A stretch of 64,000 bases of DNA. It comes from Lumnitzera littorea. Lineage: Eukaryota; Streptophyta; Magnoliopsida; Myrtales; Combretaceae. Shown here piece by piece: positions 11,930 through 23,243 of this stretch; the stretch's first letter is position 1; every line of letters starts with the position of its first letter. A program made the translations under genes and the position numbers. Under the pieces are notes generated by a model that worked only from the letters and a program-made list of their open reading frames with translations, was not told the origin of the DNA and did no database searches. The DNA lies in NCBI GenBank assembly GCA_024138015.1, contig JAMXBB010000011.1, positions 34,828,990-34,892,989 of the forward strand, given 5' to 3'.

Positions 11930-13835
11930 ATGAAACCTAATCATGCTTTTCTAGACTCACTAACCTAGGTGAGAGTGTCTTTAAGGGATTGAGATCGATC
12001 TAAAACCTAATTATGCCTCATAAGACTCACTAACCTAGGCAGGAGTGTTTCTCGGGAACTAGTAATCCTAAATTGAGATCGATCTAAAACCTAGTTGTGC
12101 CTCACTAAGCTTACTAACCGAGGCAAGAGCGTTACTCGGGGCTTAGCAACCTAAAACTGGGATTGATCTAAAACCTGGTCGTACCTTACAAGGCTAACTA
12201 ACTTAAGCAGGAGCATCTCTTAGGAACTAACAACCCTAAACTAGGATCGATCTAAAACCTGGTCGTACCTCACTATACTCACTAACATATGCGGGAGCGT
12301 CTTTCAAGGACTAGCAACCCTAAATTAGGATCAATCTAAAACCTGATCGTGCCTCACTTGGCTTACTAACCTAGGTGGGAGTGCCTCTCAGGAACTAGCA
12401 ACCCTAAACTAGGATCAATCTTAAACCTGGTTGTACCTCACTAGGCTCACCAACCTAGGTGGAAGCTTCTGTTGGGGACTAGCAACCCTAAACTAGGATC
12501 GATCTAAAACCTGGTCGTGCCTTACTAAGTTCACTAACCTAAGTGGTAGCCTCTCTCGAAGACTAGTAACCATAAACTAGGATCGATCTAAAACCCGACC
12601 GTACTTCACTAGGCTCACTAAACTAGGCGGGAGCATCTCTCGAGGACTAACAATCTCAAACTAGGATCGATCTAAGACCTAGTCGTGCCTCACTAGGCTC
12701 ACTAACTTAAGTGGGAATGTCTCTTGGGGACCAGCAACCTTAAACTAGGATCGATCTACAACATAGTCGTGCCTCACTAGGCTTACTAACCTAGGCAAGA
12801 GCGTCTTTTGGGGACTAGCAACCCTAAACTAGGATTGATTTAAAACCTAGTCATGTCTCCCTAGGCTCACTAACCTAGGCGAGAGCGTCTCTTAAGGATT
12901 AGCAATCCTAAACTAGGATCGATTTAAAACCTAGTTGTGTCTCACCAAGCTTACTAACCTAGGAACGCCTCTCGGGGACTAGCAACCCTAAATTGGGATC
13001 GATCTAAAACTTAGTCGTACCTTACTAGGCTTACTAACCTAAGTAGGAACGTCTTTCAGAGACTAGCAACCATAAACTAGGATCGATCTAAAACCCAGTT
13101 GTGCTTCACTAGGCATGCGGACCTAGGCGGGAGCGTCTCTCGAGGATTAGCAATCCTAAATTGGGATCAATCTAAAACCTGGTTGTGCCTCACTAGGCTT
13201 ACTAACCTAGGTAGGAACGTCTCTTGGGGACTAGTAACCCTAACTAGGATTGATCTAAAACTTGGTCGTGCTTCACTAAGCTCACTAACCTAGGTGGGAA
13301 TGTCTCTTGGGGACTAGCAACCCTAAATTGGGATCAATTTAAAACCCGATCACGCTTTACATGGTTCACTGACCTAAGCGGGAGCATCTCTCGAGGACTA
13401 ATAACCCTAAACTAGGATCAATCTAAAACCTGGTCGTGCCTCATTAGGCTTACTAACCTAGGCGGGAGCGTCTCTTGTAGACTAGTAACCCTAAACTAGG
13501 ATTGATCTACAACATAGTCGTACCTTACTAAGCTCACTAACTTAAGCGAAAGCATCTTTTGGTGACTAGCAACCCTAAATTGGGATCGATCTAAAACCTG
13601 GTTGTGCCTCACTAGGCTTATTAATCTAGGTGGGAGCATCTCTTGAGGATTAGCAACCATAAACTGGGATCGATCTAAAACCTAGTCGTACCTTACTAAG
13701 CTCACTCAACTAAACGGGAGTGTTTCTCGGGGACTAGCAACCTTATATTAAGAACAATCTAAAACCTAGTCATACCTCATTAAGCTTACTAACCTAGATG
13801 GGAGCATCTCTTAGGGACTAGCAACCCTAAACTAG
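11930..13835. repeat. 84-bp tandem array in element C 3' UTR (about 22 copies)
   Basis: The marker GATCGATCTAAAACCTGGTC (with variants) recurs every 84 bases. Measured starts of its GATC-type core are 12077, 12161, 12245, 12329 and 12413, and the pattern continues to about 13835. The rest of each monomer reads GTGCCTCACTAGG-CTCACTAACCTAGG-GGGAGCGTCTCTCGGGGACTAGCAACCCTAAA. Copies differ by scattered substitutions and a few small indels (one monomer near 12960 is shortened). It lies between the integrase end and the 3' LTR, the usual site of 3' UTR tandem repeats in Tat/Ogre elements. The open stretch at 13099-13293 is an artefact of a period divisible by three. Confidence 0.95.
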
Positions 13836-14721
13836 TCTTAATGTTGTGCCTTAAGGAATCGATGAAGAGAAGTACTCTACGGAACTTAGTGAGCAAAGGG
13901 AAATGCCTTATGGGCTTGCTTGAGGGTAATCTTGACAGATAATGATCCTATGGGCTTGCTAAGAAGAAAGCGATGAAGGGAAGAAACTTGGAAAAGAGAC
14001 TGAGTTAAGATCGTATCTTTGAAGGTTGGTTAAACACTAAATGCAAAAAGTGAATGCTTTTATAGGCTAGCTCAAAGAGACTATTAGGAATAAAAAACTA
14101 GTCTAAATGCAAGTGCAAGATTCAAAAATTGGTATGCTAACAATGTGTGGAAATACTTACCTAGTCTTTATCAATAGCACCTAAACTGCTAAACTCTTTT
14201 GAAAGCCCCATCAGAAACAGCTGGCTCATGTTTTGGTCCCTTGTTATCAACCCGAATGTTCTTGATGTACAACGTTTGAGACTTTGCCGGTTCTTTTAGA
14301 GAAATCATAGCAATTAACCTGGTATAGAAAACCACCCACTATTTTTTTCTCTTTGGAACTTTTATGAACCAAAAGCCTTACTCTTGATTAATAAGCATTT
14401 GCCATGATTGCGTTCTTGGATTTCACATTCCCCTGAAAAACAAACAATAAAACTCCTCGTCAAAGGAGATCAATCCTTGATTGCTTTCTTAGATTTGCCA
14501 TGATTGCTTTCTTGCTTCTTAACTTCTCTCGTGTTTTTAGCGTATGGGTTTGATTAGATGGAGAAAAGGGAAATGGACCTTTCCATGGAGAGGCTGATTA
14601 TTCCAATGACGACAATGGCCAAGGATACTAAATTTGCTTGTAGATAATGAAAATTAGACTACAATGACATTCAGAATTATTGGCATTTTCATGTTTAGAG
14701 TAAAATTTCCACTGACTTTTT
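13836..14721 (-). other. Element C 3' UTR outside the array, non-coding
   Basis: This lies between the last 84-bp monomer and the integrase stop region. It holds no recognisable domain. Partial direct similarity is visible around GGAAATGCCTTATGGGCTTGCTT and GATCCTATGGGCTTGCTAAG (13899-13970). It is interpreted as untranslated 3' sequence of element C. Confidence 0.5.
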
Positions 14722-15851
14722 ATGGATAGTACAATTTTACAGCACCGGCATTTACAAGGTCTCTCAAATCTGGACCATCTATTTAGGACAAAATCAAAGC
14801 TCCTCCCGGTAATACTCACTTTACGACATAAGGACCTTTGTAATTGAGAGAAAATTTCCCTCTGGAGTCTTGTACGGTAGGGAGAGCTTTTCTCAACACC
14901 AAATCTCCTTCTTTAAAGTTCCAAGGTTGTACCCTTTTGTTGAAGGCCCGAGTTATTCTTTGTTGGTAACACTGATTATGACACAAGGTTATCAATCTCA
15001 TTTCGTCAATCAAATTCAATTGCTCGGTACGTTTCTTTACCCAATTGGCTTCATCCAACTGAGTTTCTGATAGTACCTTAAGCGATAGGATTTTAACCAC
15101 TATTGGTAACACTGCTCCAGTTCCGTATACCAAAGAGTATGGTGTTGCCCCAATTGACGTTCTAATGGAAGTTCGATAGGCCTTGAGTGCGAATGGTAAC
15201 ATCTCATGTCAGTCCTTATATGTGATAACCATTTTTTCAATGATTCTTTTGAGGTTTTTATTGGCTGCTTCAATAGCTCTATTCATTTAGGGTCAATAAG
15301 GAGTAGAATTCTAAACTGCTAACACAATTCTGACATAAGTTTGTTGTTGAGATTGGTGCCATTGTCAATGATGATCATTTCCAGAGTCCCATATCGAGCT
15401 AAGATGTCTCTCTTGATGAACTTAACTGCAACCCATTTAGTAACATTTGAGTAAGACCAAGCCTTAACGTGACTAATATGAAGTGATGCCCATTAGACAT
15501 AATTAAGCTGATGATAACTATGCCCTACATTGAAAAAGGCTGCGGTGCTAAGAGGGCATGTAGTTCTTAAGGCGGGGCGTTTATTTTATTTACATAAACT
15601 TGGCATAGGTGACAATGCCTAACATGTTTGATGAAATCACTTTCCATTGTTGACCAATAATACCCTAACCTCATAATTTTCTTCACCAGCATGTATCCAT
15701 TTATGTGAGGGTCACATACTCCTTCATACACTTCTTTCATTAACTTCTTAGCCTTTTTGTCATTCATACACCTTAAGAGTGTACAGTCAAATGAGTTCCG
15801 GTATAAAGTGGACTCGCTTACTAAGAATTGAGTGGCCAATCTCCTAATCAT
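14722..15851 (-). pseudogene. Element C integrase (Tat/Ogre type)
   Basis: The N-terminal zinc domain is open at 15567-15851: G-V-C-D-P-H-I-N-G-Y-M-L, then G-Y-Y-W, then C-H-L-C-Q-V-Y. The first His of the HHCC motif is not clear (E-G-V-C-D-P-H). The core has T-K-W-V near 15435, I-I-D-N-G-T-N near 15361-15383 (second catalytic Asp present) and A-I-E-A-A-N-K-N near 15280. The C-terminal part is open at 14816-15202 (A-Y-R-T-S-I-R-T-S-I-G-A-T-P-Y-S-L-V-Y-G, then K-E-G-D-L-V-L-R-K and Y-K-G-P-Y-V-V-K). A frameshift follows, then L-P-G-G-A-L-I-L-S and A-V-K-L-Y-Y. Integrase inserts the cDNA into chromosomes; stops between the open blocks make this copy inactive. Confidence 0.85.
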
Positions 15852-15890
15852 CTTTCTATCCTTTTTCTTGGCTTCTTTGAGGTATGTACC

Positions 15891-16999
15891 TTATTGTAGG
15901 AACATCTTAACATCATGGTACCACAGTTTTTGGTTGTTCATACCCTCAATTGTAAGGTAGAAGGCAGGCTTGTCTTCAATTTCAATAGTAAAAGACTGAA
16001 TCTTGACTCTACCAGATATCTGGATTATAGATGCTAGTGTAGCCAAGGCATCGGCAAATTGATTCTGAGTCCTCGGTATGTGATTGAAGGTGATTTCTTT
16101 GAAATTTTCCATCAATTTAGTCAAGTGCCGATGATAAGGCACCAGCTTAGGATCCTTAGTTTTGTACTCTCCTCGCGTTTAGCCAATAATGAGTGAAGGG
16201 TCCCCATACACTTCTAATTCTTGAATGTCTTTTTCTAAGGCCATCTTGAGTCCTATGATGCATGCTTTATACTTAGCAATATTATTAGTATATGGGAAAA
16301 CGAGCCTTATGGCCATGGGATACTGAGTATCTTCAAGGGATATTATTATTACCCCAATTCCATACCCAAACACGTTGCTTGCACCATCAAAGAGCATTTC
16401 TATTTTGGTGGCTCGTCATCTTCTCCTTTATCAGAGTTTCCCTCAACTGCTAAGACATCCTCGTTGGGGAAATTGACCTGTACCTCTAAGGGAGTGCTAT
16501 CGAAGGGATTTTCTACCAATTGATCAGTTAGAGCTTACCCCTTGACTGAATTCCGGTTCACATACGTAATGTCAAACTCTTATAGCAGCATTTGCCACTT
16601 TGAGATTCTGCTAATTAAGGCCGGTTTGTCTACCAAGTATTTCAGGGGATCATGTTGAGTTAGCAATTTAACCTGGTAGTAAAGTGTGTATTGTCTGAAT
16701 CGATGCATTACCCAGACCAAAGTACAGTAGGTTCTTTCAATTTCTGAATATTTCTACTCCCCTTCAGTGAATTTATTACTCAAGTAGTATACAGCCCGTT
16801 CCTTCCCTTCCTCTTCGTTCTGGCTAAGTATGCACCCCATGGACTCTGGTAATATTGTCAAGTATAAAAATAAAGGCTTCCCAAGTTTTGGAGCTACCAG
16901 AATTAGAGGATTCATGAGGTATTCTTTAATTGTTGTAAAGGCTTGCTCACACTCTTCGTCCCAATTGATCTTAGCATTCTTTTTTAACAACTTAAACAA
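15891..16999 (-). pseudogene. Element C RNase H and second (archaeal-type-like) RNase H
   Basis: Immediately after RT, 16754-16999 encodes the connection and RNase H start (N-W-D-E-E-C-E-Q-A-F, P-L-F-L-Y-L, R-A-V-Y-Y-L-S-N-K-F). Further along, 16179-16397 encodes a second RNase H fold beginning L-F-D-G-A-S-N and containing N-N-I-A-K-Y-K-A-C-I-I-G-L-K (consensus N-N-x-A-E-Y-E-A, so a catalytic Glu is replaced by Lys) and E-V-Y-G-D-P-S-L. The block at 15891-16142 completes it with I-P-R-T-Q-N-Q-F-A-D-A-L-A-T-L-A. Two RNase H domains are characteristic of the Tat lineage. Confidence 0.8.
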
Positions 17000-17020
17000 A
17001 GGATGGCACTTGTTTGTGAG

Positions 17021-17989
17021 TTAAGATATGAACCAAGTTATATAGTTTAAACGGCCTAACAAACCTCTTATTTCTTTGAGTGTATGTGGTGGGGGTAGCT
17101 TAACTATCACTTTCACTTTATCAGGGTCTACTTCGATGCCCCTTGGGCTGATTATAAAACCCAATAATTTCCCTAAAGTCACTCTGAAAGTGCATTTCTC
17201 TGGGCTAAGTTTCAATTGGAATTTTCTCAACCTATCAACCAATCTCCTTATATTTTCCACATGATTTTCTCCTTCTTTGGACTTAGCAATCATATCATCA
17301 ATATATATTTCAACTTCTTTGTGCATCATGTCATAAAAGATTATTACCATAGCCCTTTGATAAGTTACCCTAGCATTTTTGAGTTCGAAAGTCATCACTT
17401 TGTAGCAAAACATGCCCCAAGTTATGATGAACGTTGTCTTGGCTTTATCTTCTTTAGCCATTCAAATTTGGTTATACTTAGAAAATCCATCCATGAAAGA
17501 GAAAATATGGTTTCCAACTGTGTTATCGACTAAGACATTGATATGGGGCAAAGGAAAATTATCTTTAGGAGTTGCTTGATTAAGGTCACAAAAGTCTACG
17601 TACATTCTGACTTTTCCGTTCTTCTTCATAACCGGTACTATGTTGATTACCCATTTAGGATAGTCAAACACCTCAAAGAAGTCGACCTCCAATAATTTTC
17701 TGACTTCCTCCTTGATCTTCAACAAGATATCTAGTTGGAACCTTCTTAACTTTTGTTTCTTAGGTTTGATATCCTCTTGTATAGGTAAATGATGGACCAC
17801 GATAGACAAATTTAATCTGGACATATCTTGATAAGACCATGCGAAAACATCTTGGTATTTAGATAGTAATGTGGTCATTTCTTCCTTTTGGTCTTCTTTT
17901 AAATTTCCCTTAATCTTCAATGCCTTAGGGTTGTCATTGGTCCCAACATTAATTACCTTAGTTGGCTCATCAATGGAAATTCTACTCAT
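17021..17989 (-). pseudogene. Element C reverse transcriptase
   Basis: The upstream half (17462-17989) contains F-A-W-S-Y-Q-D-M, K-P-K-K-Q-K-L-R-R, I-V-P-V-M-K-K-N-G-K-V-R-M-Y-V-D-F, D-L-N-Q-A-T-P-K-D-N-F-P-L-P and S-F-M-D-G-F-S-K-Y-N-Q-I. The downstream half (17021-17461) contains T-F-I-I-T-W-G-M-F-C-Y-K-V-M-T-F, Y-I-D-D-M-I-A-K-S-K (catalytic YIDD, 17294-17305, intact), C-T-F-R-V-T-L-G-K-L-L-G-F-I and L-L-G-R-L-N-Y-I. Only one stop separates the halves, and domain order and spacing are normal. This is the most intact enzyme in the window. Confidence 0.9.
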
Positions 17990-18099
17990 TTTGTGTTTTT
18001 GCTAGCTTTCTTACACGTCATTATGGTCATTGACATCACTCCTGATGACTAACCCAATAGGCCCAAAATTCTATAAAATACTGGATCGTGATTCATCCT

Positions 18100-18960
18100 T
18101 TACCCTAGGGAAGACTTATTACTATTCATAGGGATGGAGAACCAATTATTTAAGTGCTGGGGCTTGTCAGAGGGGCTAACCCCTTTATTTCTGCTAGAGG
18201 TGTCCTCTTTGATAGGCTTTAAGTTCTCTACTTTAGCCCGGATGAAAGTTTCTGACAATGGAGGGAAGGTCATTAGAATGTAATATAACCTGTCACCTTT
18301 TCTGCCACTGGCTTGCATTCTTTGCAGCTCTTCCATTGGGGTCGGAATGTATCCTAGCCCATAGGTCTCAAACTAGCCTTCTTTGAATTTCGGCCTCTCT
18401 TCCTTCTACTAATTGGTGATCATGCACACCTCATCAAACATTTGGAGTCCAAAGTTTTCTTGCTCTTCCATACCAATATAGGGTATAGCCGTCTCTTGTA
18501 GATTTCATAATCTTGGTCACCTAAGATTGTGATGACCTAACCATTAGAGATGAACTTAACTTTCTGATGAAAACTTGATGGTATGGCCCTTGTTGAATGT
18601 ATCCAAGGCTTTCCTAATAACAGATTGAAGGTCCTTGGAATGTCCAAAACCTAGAATGGGATGTTGAACGTCTATAGTCTGATATCCATTAGTAATTCGA
18701 TCTTCCTTATTATTTCTCTCCTAGATCTATCAAAAGCTCTCATAGTTGTCGAACTTAACTAGATAACGGTTGTATCAATGCCCAATAGATCTAGGGTGGC
18801 CAAAGGGCAGACATTTAGAGATAACTCGTTATCGATGAGGACTCTTGTTGTGATGATGTAATTTATCCACACTATTATGAACAGAGGCTTTGTGTATAGG
18901 TTACCTTCTTCACCCCATTCTTTAGCAGAGAAGGAAATTTAATCCTTAATAAGGATGGAA
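18100..18960 (-). pseudogene. Element C protease and linker to RT
   Basis: On the minus strand the active-site region reads V-L-I-D-N-E-L-S-L-N-V-C-P-L-A-T-L. The DN pair and following residues lie at 18819-18833, where Ogre/Tat proteases have L-D-N-G-S-x-L-N-V-C-P-L-A-T, so Gly-Ser has decayed to Glu-Leu-Ser. Downstream are M-R-A-F-D-R-S-R-R-E-I, F-Q/stop-V-L-D-I-P and N-L-L-L-G-K-P-W-I-H-S-T. The linker at 18100-18336 (M-E-E-L-Q-R-M-Q-A-S-G-R-K) leads to the RT. A few stops interrupt it. Confidence 0.8.
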
Positions 18961-19291
18961 TTGGTGACAAAGCCAATCCTTTCAACTGAGATTTCACTAG
19001 GGACCTTAACTTCCCTTAGTGTTCTGAACAAAGTTTCTCGGTGTAGGTCCGATGCCATCAATAGACTCATGAAGGATATTTGTGCTGGAGTCTTAGCGAG
19101 CTAATCCATTATTTTATACTCACTAGACTTGATCATCTTGGTGAAGGCAGTCAATCCTTCTTCATGTTCATCTTGTTCAGTGCTTAGCATTTCCAACACA
19201 ACCTTCTTTTTCAGGTCTTCCCTTAGATCATAAATTCTACTGAAGCAGGTGATCCCCCTATAAGCGAGCTTGACTACCCTTGGTTTATTGC

Positions 19292-20916
19292 CTAGTAGTT
19301 AAGGGGGGCAGCTTTATAATTTTCGAGGGCTATAGGCACATGGAAAGTGTACCTTTTAGTTTGTGGAACTTCTCTTTTGTAGAATCTATAAACCTTAGGT
19401 TCTTGGTTAGGATTGATCATGTTGATGGTAGGCTCTGAGAGGTCAGATATCATATTGATGATGGGCCTATGGTTTAGCAGGGGGTTGTTGTTGACGTTTG
19501 GAGTAGGAGCCTCCACAAAATCCAGTTGTACTGTACCTTCATCAATTAAGTCTTAGATTTTGTTTGTCAACCTCTAGCATGAGTTAATTGAATGGCCTAC
19601 CTACCCTAGATGATACTGACATCTTACATTAGGATAAAAAAACCTCGGCCTGTACCTTTTACTGAGGGCCTCAAAATGGTGCAGATTATCTCTCCTTAGC
19701 TTTTCAAGTACCTGACTGAGTGGAACAGGTATTCTGGTGAACTACCGCGGGGTTCTGCTAACCTATGGTTGGATTCTGTACTGTTATTGAGCTAGTAGGG
19801 GATTTGCCTTAAAAGAGACTCAGGATTAGGCCTAGCATTCGAATTAACCATGCTAATAGTAGCTTCTCCAAGCTTGCTAGTAGTAGGTTTAGCAGAAGGT
19901 AGTCTCCTATCTGCTATCTCTTGCAGCTTGCCAGAGGAAATGACACTTTCAATTCGATACCCTACTGCCACTTCTTTTATAAAGCTAGAAGAGGCTTGTC
20001 CAATCAAGTAAGCAAAATAGGGCCTCTCAAGAGTGTTAATTAAAGTTTTGGTTAGCTCTTTCTTAATCACGGGGGTAGATACCCTTATAGCTAGGGACCT
20101 CTACCTTTGGGCATATTCTTTAAAGGATTCATTGTGCCTCTTCCTTAAGGCAACCAAATCCATCATGTTTGGTGCCACTTTGACATCAAATCTATATTGC
20201 TCATAAATGCTTTAGCCAGCTTTTCCCATGTATTCACCTGATTCAGGTCCAACTAGGTGTCCCAGGTCAAGCAGGGCCAGTCAAGCTATCCTAAAAGGTT
20301 TAGACCATGAGTTGGTCATACTGTACATATTTGCCCATCTTACATACATACAGCAGGATGTACAACTTGAGGCATTCAGTCTCATTGTATTTTTCAAAGT
20401 TGGGTACTTTGAACTTTTCCGAAAAGCTTCCACAATCATAGGCAAAGACGTTTGTTATGCTAGCGTACTCAAATCCATCATACCCCTTGAGCATTTTCAT
20501 TTTTTCGGTAATTTGTTAAGTTAGCTACTTCTCAAGCTCTTTCAATTTGTCTTAGCCAGCTTCAAGCTTTAGGTTGATCAAGAATGAGTAAGTATTCAGC
20601 TCAAAAGCTGGGTTGGCTTTTGGAAATACCCCTTCTATTTCAAAGGATCTAAAGCCTTGATTGACTTTAAGGTAGGCTTCTTTTGTTTCAAGGGGTAGGG
20701 CCTCATATTCTTTTCATATTAGGCTTTGGAACTCTTTTCATTTGATGGAGCCATGGACCTAAGTAGAGAGATGCTGCCAGCAAGAAAGCTCAATTAATTT
20801 GCAATCTTTCCTACTGTTCATTCCAAAGATTAGAACTTCAACTCAGTGGGGTCAATAACCTCAGGGTTGCCATTGCCATTGTTGGTATTATTGTTATTGT
20901 TTCCTTGGTTGGCCAT
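19292..20916 (-). pseudogene. Element C gag
   Basis: The start ATG (20914-20916, minus) gives M-A-N-Q-G-N-N-N-N-N-T-N-N-G. Then come the capsid blocks F-K-V-P-N-F-E-K-Y-N-E-T (20300-20500) and I-N-T-L-E-R-P-Y-F-A-Y-L-I-G (19792-20070). A zinc-finger-like C-Q-Y-H-x-G-x-x-G-H-x-x-N-S-C follows near 19600. The block D-L-I-D-E-G-T-V-Q-L-D-F and P-N-V-N-N-N-P-L-L-N-H (19292-19560) closes it, the typical Gag-Pro linker of the Tat group. Asn-rich N-termini are common in this Gag. Frame breaks occur between the blocks. An open plus-strand stretch at 20228-20524 is an antisense shadow. Confidence 0.8.
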
Positions 20917-21169
20917 TCTGGTTTTTAAGCAAGTTTTGATAGGACTTCTCTAGAAGTTTGACATTTGGGAGCTATTTTGATGACCTCGATAAAACCACTT
21001 CTCAACAAGTTAGCACATGAATGTTTTAATTTTTCAAAGAATGAAAATGAGCCATATGGATGGAAAAAAGGGAATTAAAATAAAACAGCAAGTTATTTAT
21101 TATTTTTGAATTCCTGAAGTTTTATTACATAAGAGAAAGTACAAATTCATCTATACTAACTTTCTTTTT

Positions 21170-22657
21170 TTCCTGTGGGCTAGATGACATTTTCTCCTTC
21201 TTTCGGTCATGCTTAGTCGCTTCCTCAAACTCTTGAATCTTCTTCTGGGCCATCTTCAACAGGTGTTCTAAGGCGTGCGCCTTTGCTTAGACTCTTGAAA
21301 TAAGTTTTCCCATCTGTCTTTTTCATCATAAAGGACCTCCATACAAGCTTTCACATGGTCCATATAGGTTACCATTTCAGAGCTAGGCCACACAAGGGAG
21401 GGTTGAAGGACTTCTGGTGCCCAATATCATATTGCGCCTACCTTGTGAAGTTGATCATATAAGTACTCTTTGATAACCTAGTGTTTGTCCACTTCTCCTA
21501 TGAATTCACTCAAATAGATGTTTAAGCTTACGGTCATAATGTCCCACCAAGCTTTAATCTTGTGAAGTTTGGATGCCTTTTCTGTAGAGGGAAGCTCTTC
21601 AAGATTAAGAGTGAATGGATCCAATGAAGGCCTGTGAACTATATCTTGGATCCCTCCAAGCTATCTCACCTTGTTGTTTAAGTAATAGCCTATACACCAA
21701 CTCATTCTAATCAATGGTACAATATGGTAATTTTTGCAAATCAGTATAACCTTAGTGTAATTACTTTACTTGGTGGTCCACAGTATGTCTTCTACTCAAA
21801 AATCTTGCAGAATCTCTATCTAGAGCAGGGCAAAGATATCTTCTAATAATTTGATCTTATCAGTGAAAGAGTCAATAAGATCAATCTTATTGGTGAATGC
21901 TCCCCTTATTAAGTCTAACCCAAAGCATTTGATGTGACTGATAAACCACACCATTAATAGTGTCATGCTGGACCTGAGATCTCCACAGCCTCTTTTCTTA
22001 AGGAAATTAAGGTTCCTTATCTGCTCAACAAGTAAGGCAAGAATGTAAGACTTCCTTTCCCAGAATTGAGCCACTAACTCTATCACCCTAAAGTGTATAA
22101 AAAAAAGATCCACTTAGAAATATGATAGTAGCGAATACTACTAGTACATAGTCCTTGATTCGGTTTTCTTTCCAATTTCCAAGAAACAAAGCTTGTTTGT
22201 TAAGGCTGGGCTCATTTTAGAACTAATGAACTAGATCCCATATCTTGATGGCATATTTATTGCAATCATTAAGGCCCCATTTATCTCAGTCTTACAAATC
22301 CTTAAGAATTTTGAAAAAAATGTAGGTTGGATCGAAGATGAGTTCTAAGATGTATATTTCATCCAAAGGAGGAGCTTGGAGTAGTTAGGTGTATTCTTCT
22401 AGAGTTTGACTGATTAGGTGTAGTCCAAATTGAAAAACCACTTCTTTGGGCTCCCAAAAATGGACTAAGGCCCTTACCAGCATGATGTTAACATCCACTT
22501 TGGCTAGTGAGAGTATAGGTCTAATCTTGTTGGTAATGAATTGTTGCTCTCTTAGGTTGAAGGTCTAAAACCATTGGCTAAGCATAAGCTTTAGGTTTAT
22601 AGGTTTATGGACATGAATCTCCTTGGCGAAAACCCTGGCATTGGATGAGCTAGCCAT
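21170..22657 (-). pseudogene. Element C ORF1 upstream of gag (plant-mobile-domain-like)
   Basis: The minus-strand reading starts at an ATG at 22655-22657. It contains V-R-A-L-V-H-F-W-E-P-K-E-V-V-F-Q-F-G, then T-L-E-E-Y-T, later F-D-P-T-Y. Then, in the open stretch 21820-22113, it has A-Q-F-W-E-R ... I-L-A-L-L-V-E-Q-I-R-N-L-N-F and L-M-V-W-F-I-S-H-I. The F-W-D-P ... F-G ... T-L-E-E-Y and I-L-A-E-T-I-R-x-L-N patterns resemble the plant mobile domain (aminotransferase-like PMD) found in Ogre ORF1 and in some MULEs. Its function in Ogre is not established. Stops are present. An extra ORF between the 5' leader and gag is a diagnostic Ogre feature. Confidence 0.65.
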
Positions 22658-23222
22658 TTCTAAAATATTACAAGGAAAGCATAAATTACAAAGGACTATT
22701 TACATGAAAAAATATTACAAAGACAACTCCTTATGTACACGAACTCTAGGAAAGAATATAGGGAAAGAAACTTTAGGTTTCGTCATTTTTTATTCATTTA
22801 TTTATTTTAACATTGCCGCCTTGTTAGTTATTCGTCATTCCATGAAATGAATGTAAAAAGCGTAGGTTTTAAAGGTTCTCAAACTCTGTGACCTCATGCA
22901 TTTATGAAAAAATGGTTCCTTAGTCACATTGAAGTTTAAGTAGGGTAGCCTAATTGACCCCGAATGATAGTTGCCCCACTACACTTGGAACTTACACAAT
23001 AGCTCCCCGTCTTAAGGTCCTAAGATGGCCCAAGTTTGATTGTATCTATCTTACATTTATGAAAAATAAACTCCCTTTAAATTAAAGAAATGGAACTAAA
23101 CTTGCAAAGAAATGTTAGTACAATTATAATATAAACAAAAAACGAGTAAATAAATTGCATTTAAGGTGATTTTAGAGATTAATCTTAATTTTAGAAAATC
23201 AAATGGCTAAACCTCTTAGCGT
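22658..23222 (-). other. Element C 5' leader, non-coding
   Basis: This is the AT-rich sequence between the PBS and the ORF1 start. I see no domain in it. An open plus-strand stretch at 22623-22850 overlaps it but shows no recognisable motif. Confidence 0.5.
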
Positions 23223-23240
23223 TCCCTAGTGGAGTTGCCA
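23223..23240 (-). other. Primer-binding site of element C (tRNA-Arg-like)
   Basis: On the minus strand it reads TGGCAACTCCACTAGGGA, three bases inside the 5' LTR border. It closely resembles the TGGCGACTC...GGGGA sites complementary to tRNA-Arg used by Ogre-type elements. It fixes the orientation of element C. Confidence 0.75.
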
Positions 23241-23243
23241 AGC

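Noticed and set aside
13099..13293. 64-codon open frame as a gene
   Set aside because: It is a by-product of the 84-bp period and shows no domain.
11930..13835. CRISPR-like array
   Set aside because: The units are contiguous 84-bp tandem copies without distinct spacers, inside a plant retrotransposon 3' UTR.
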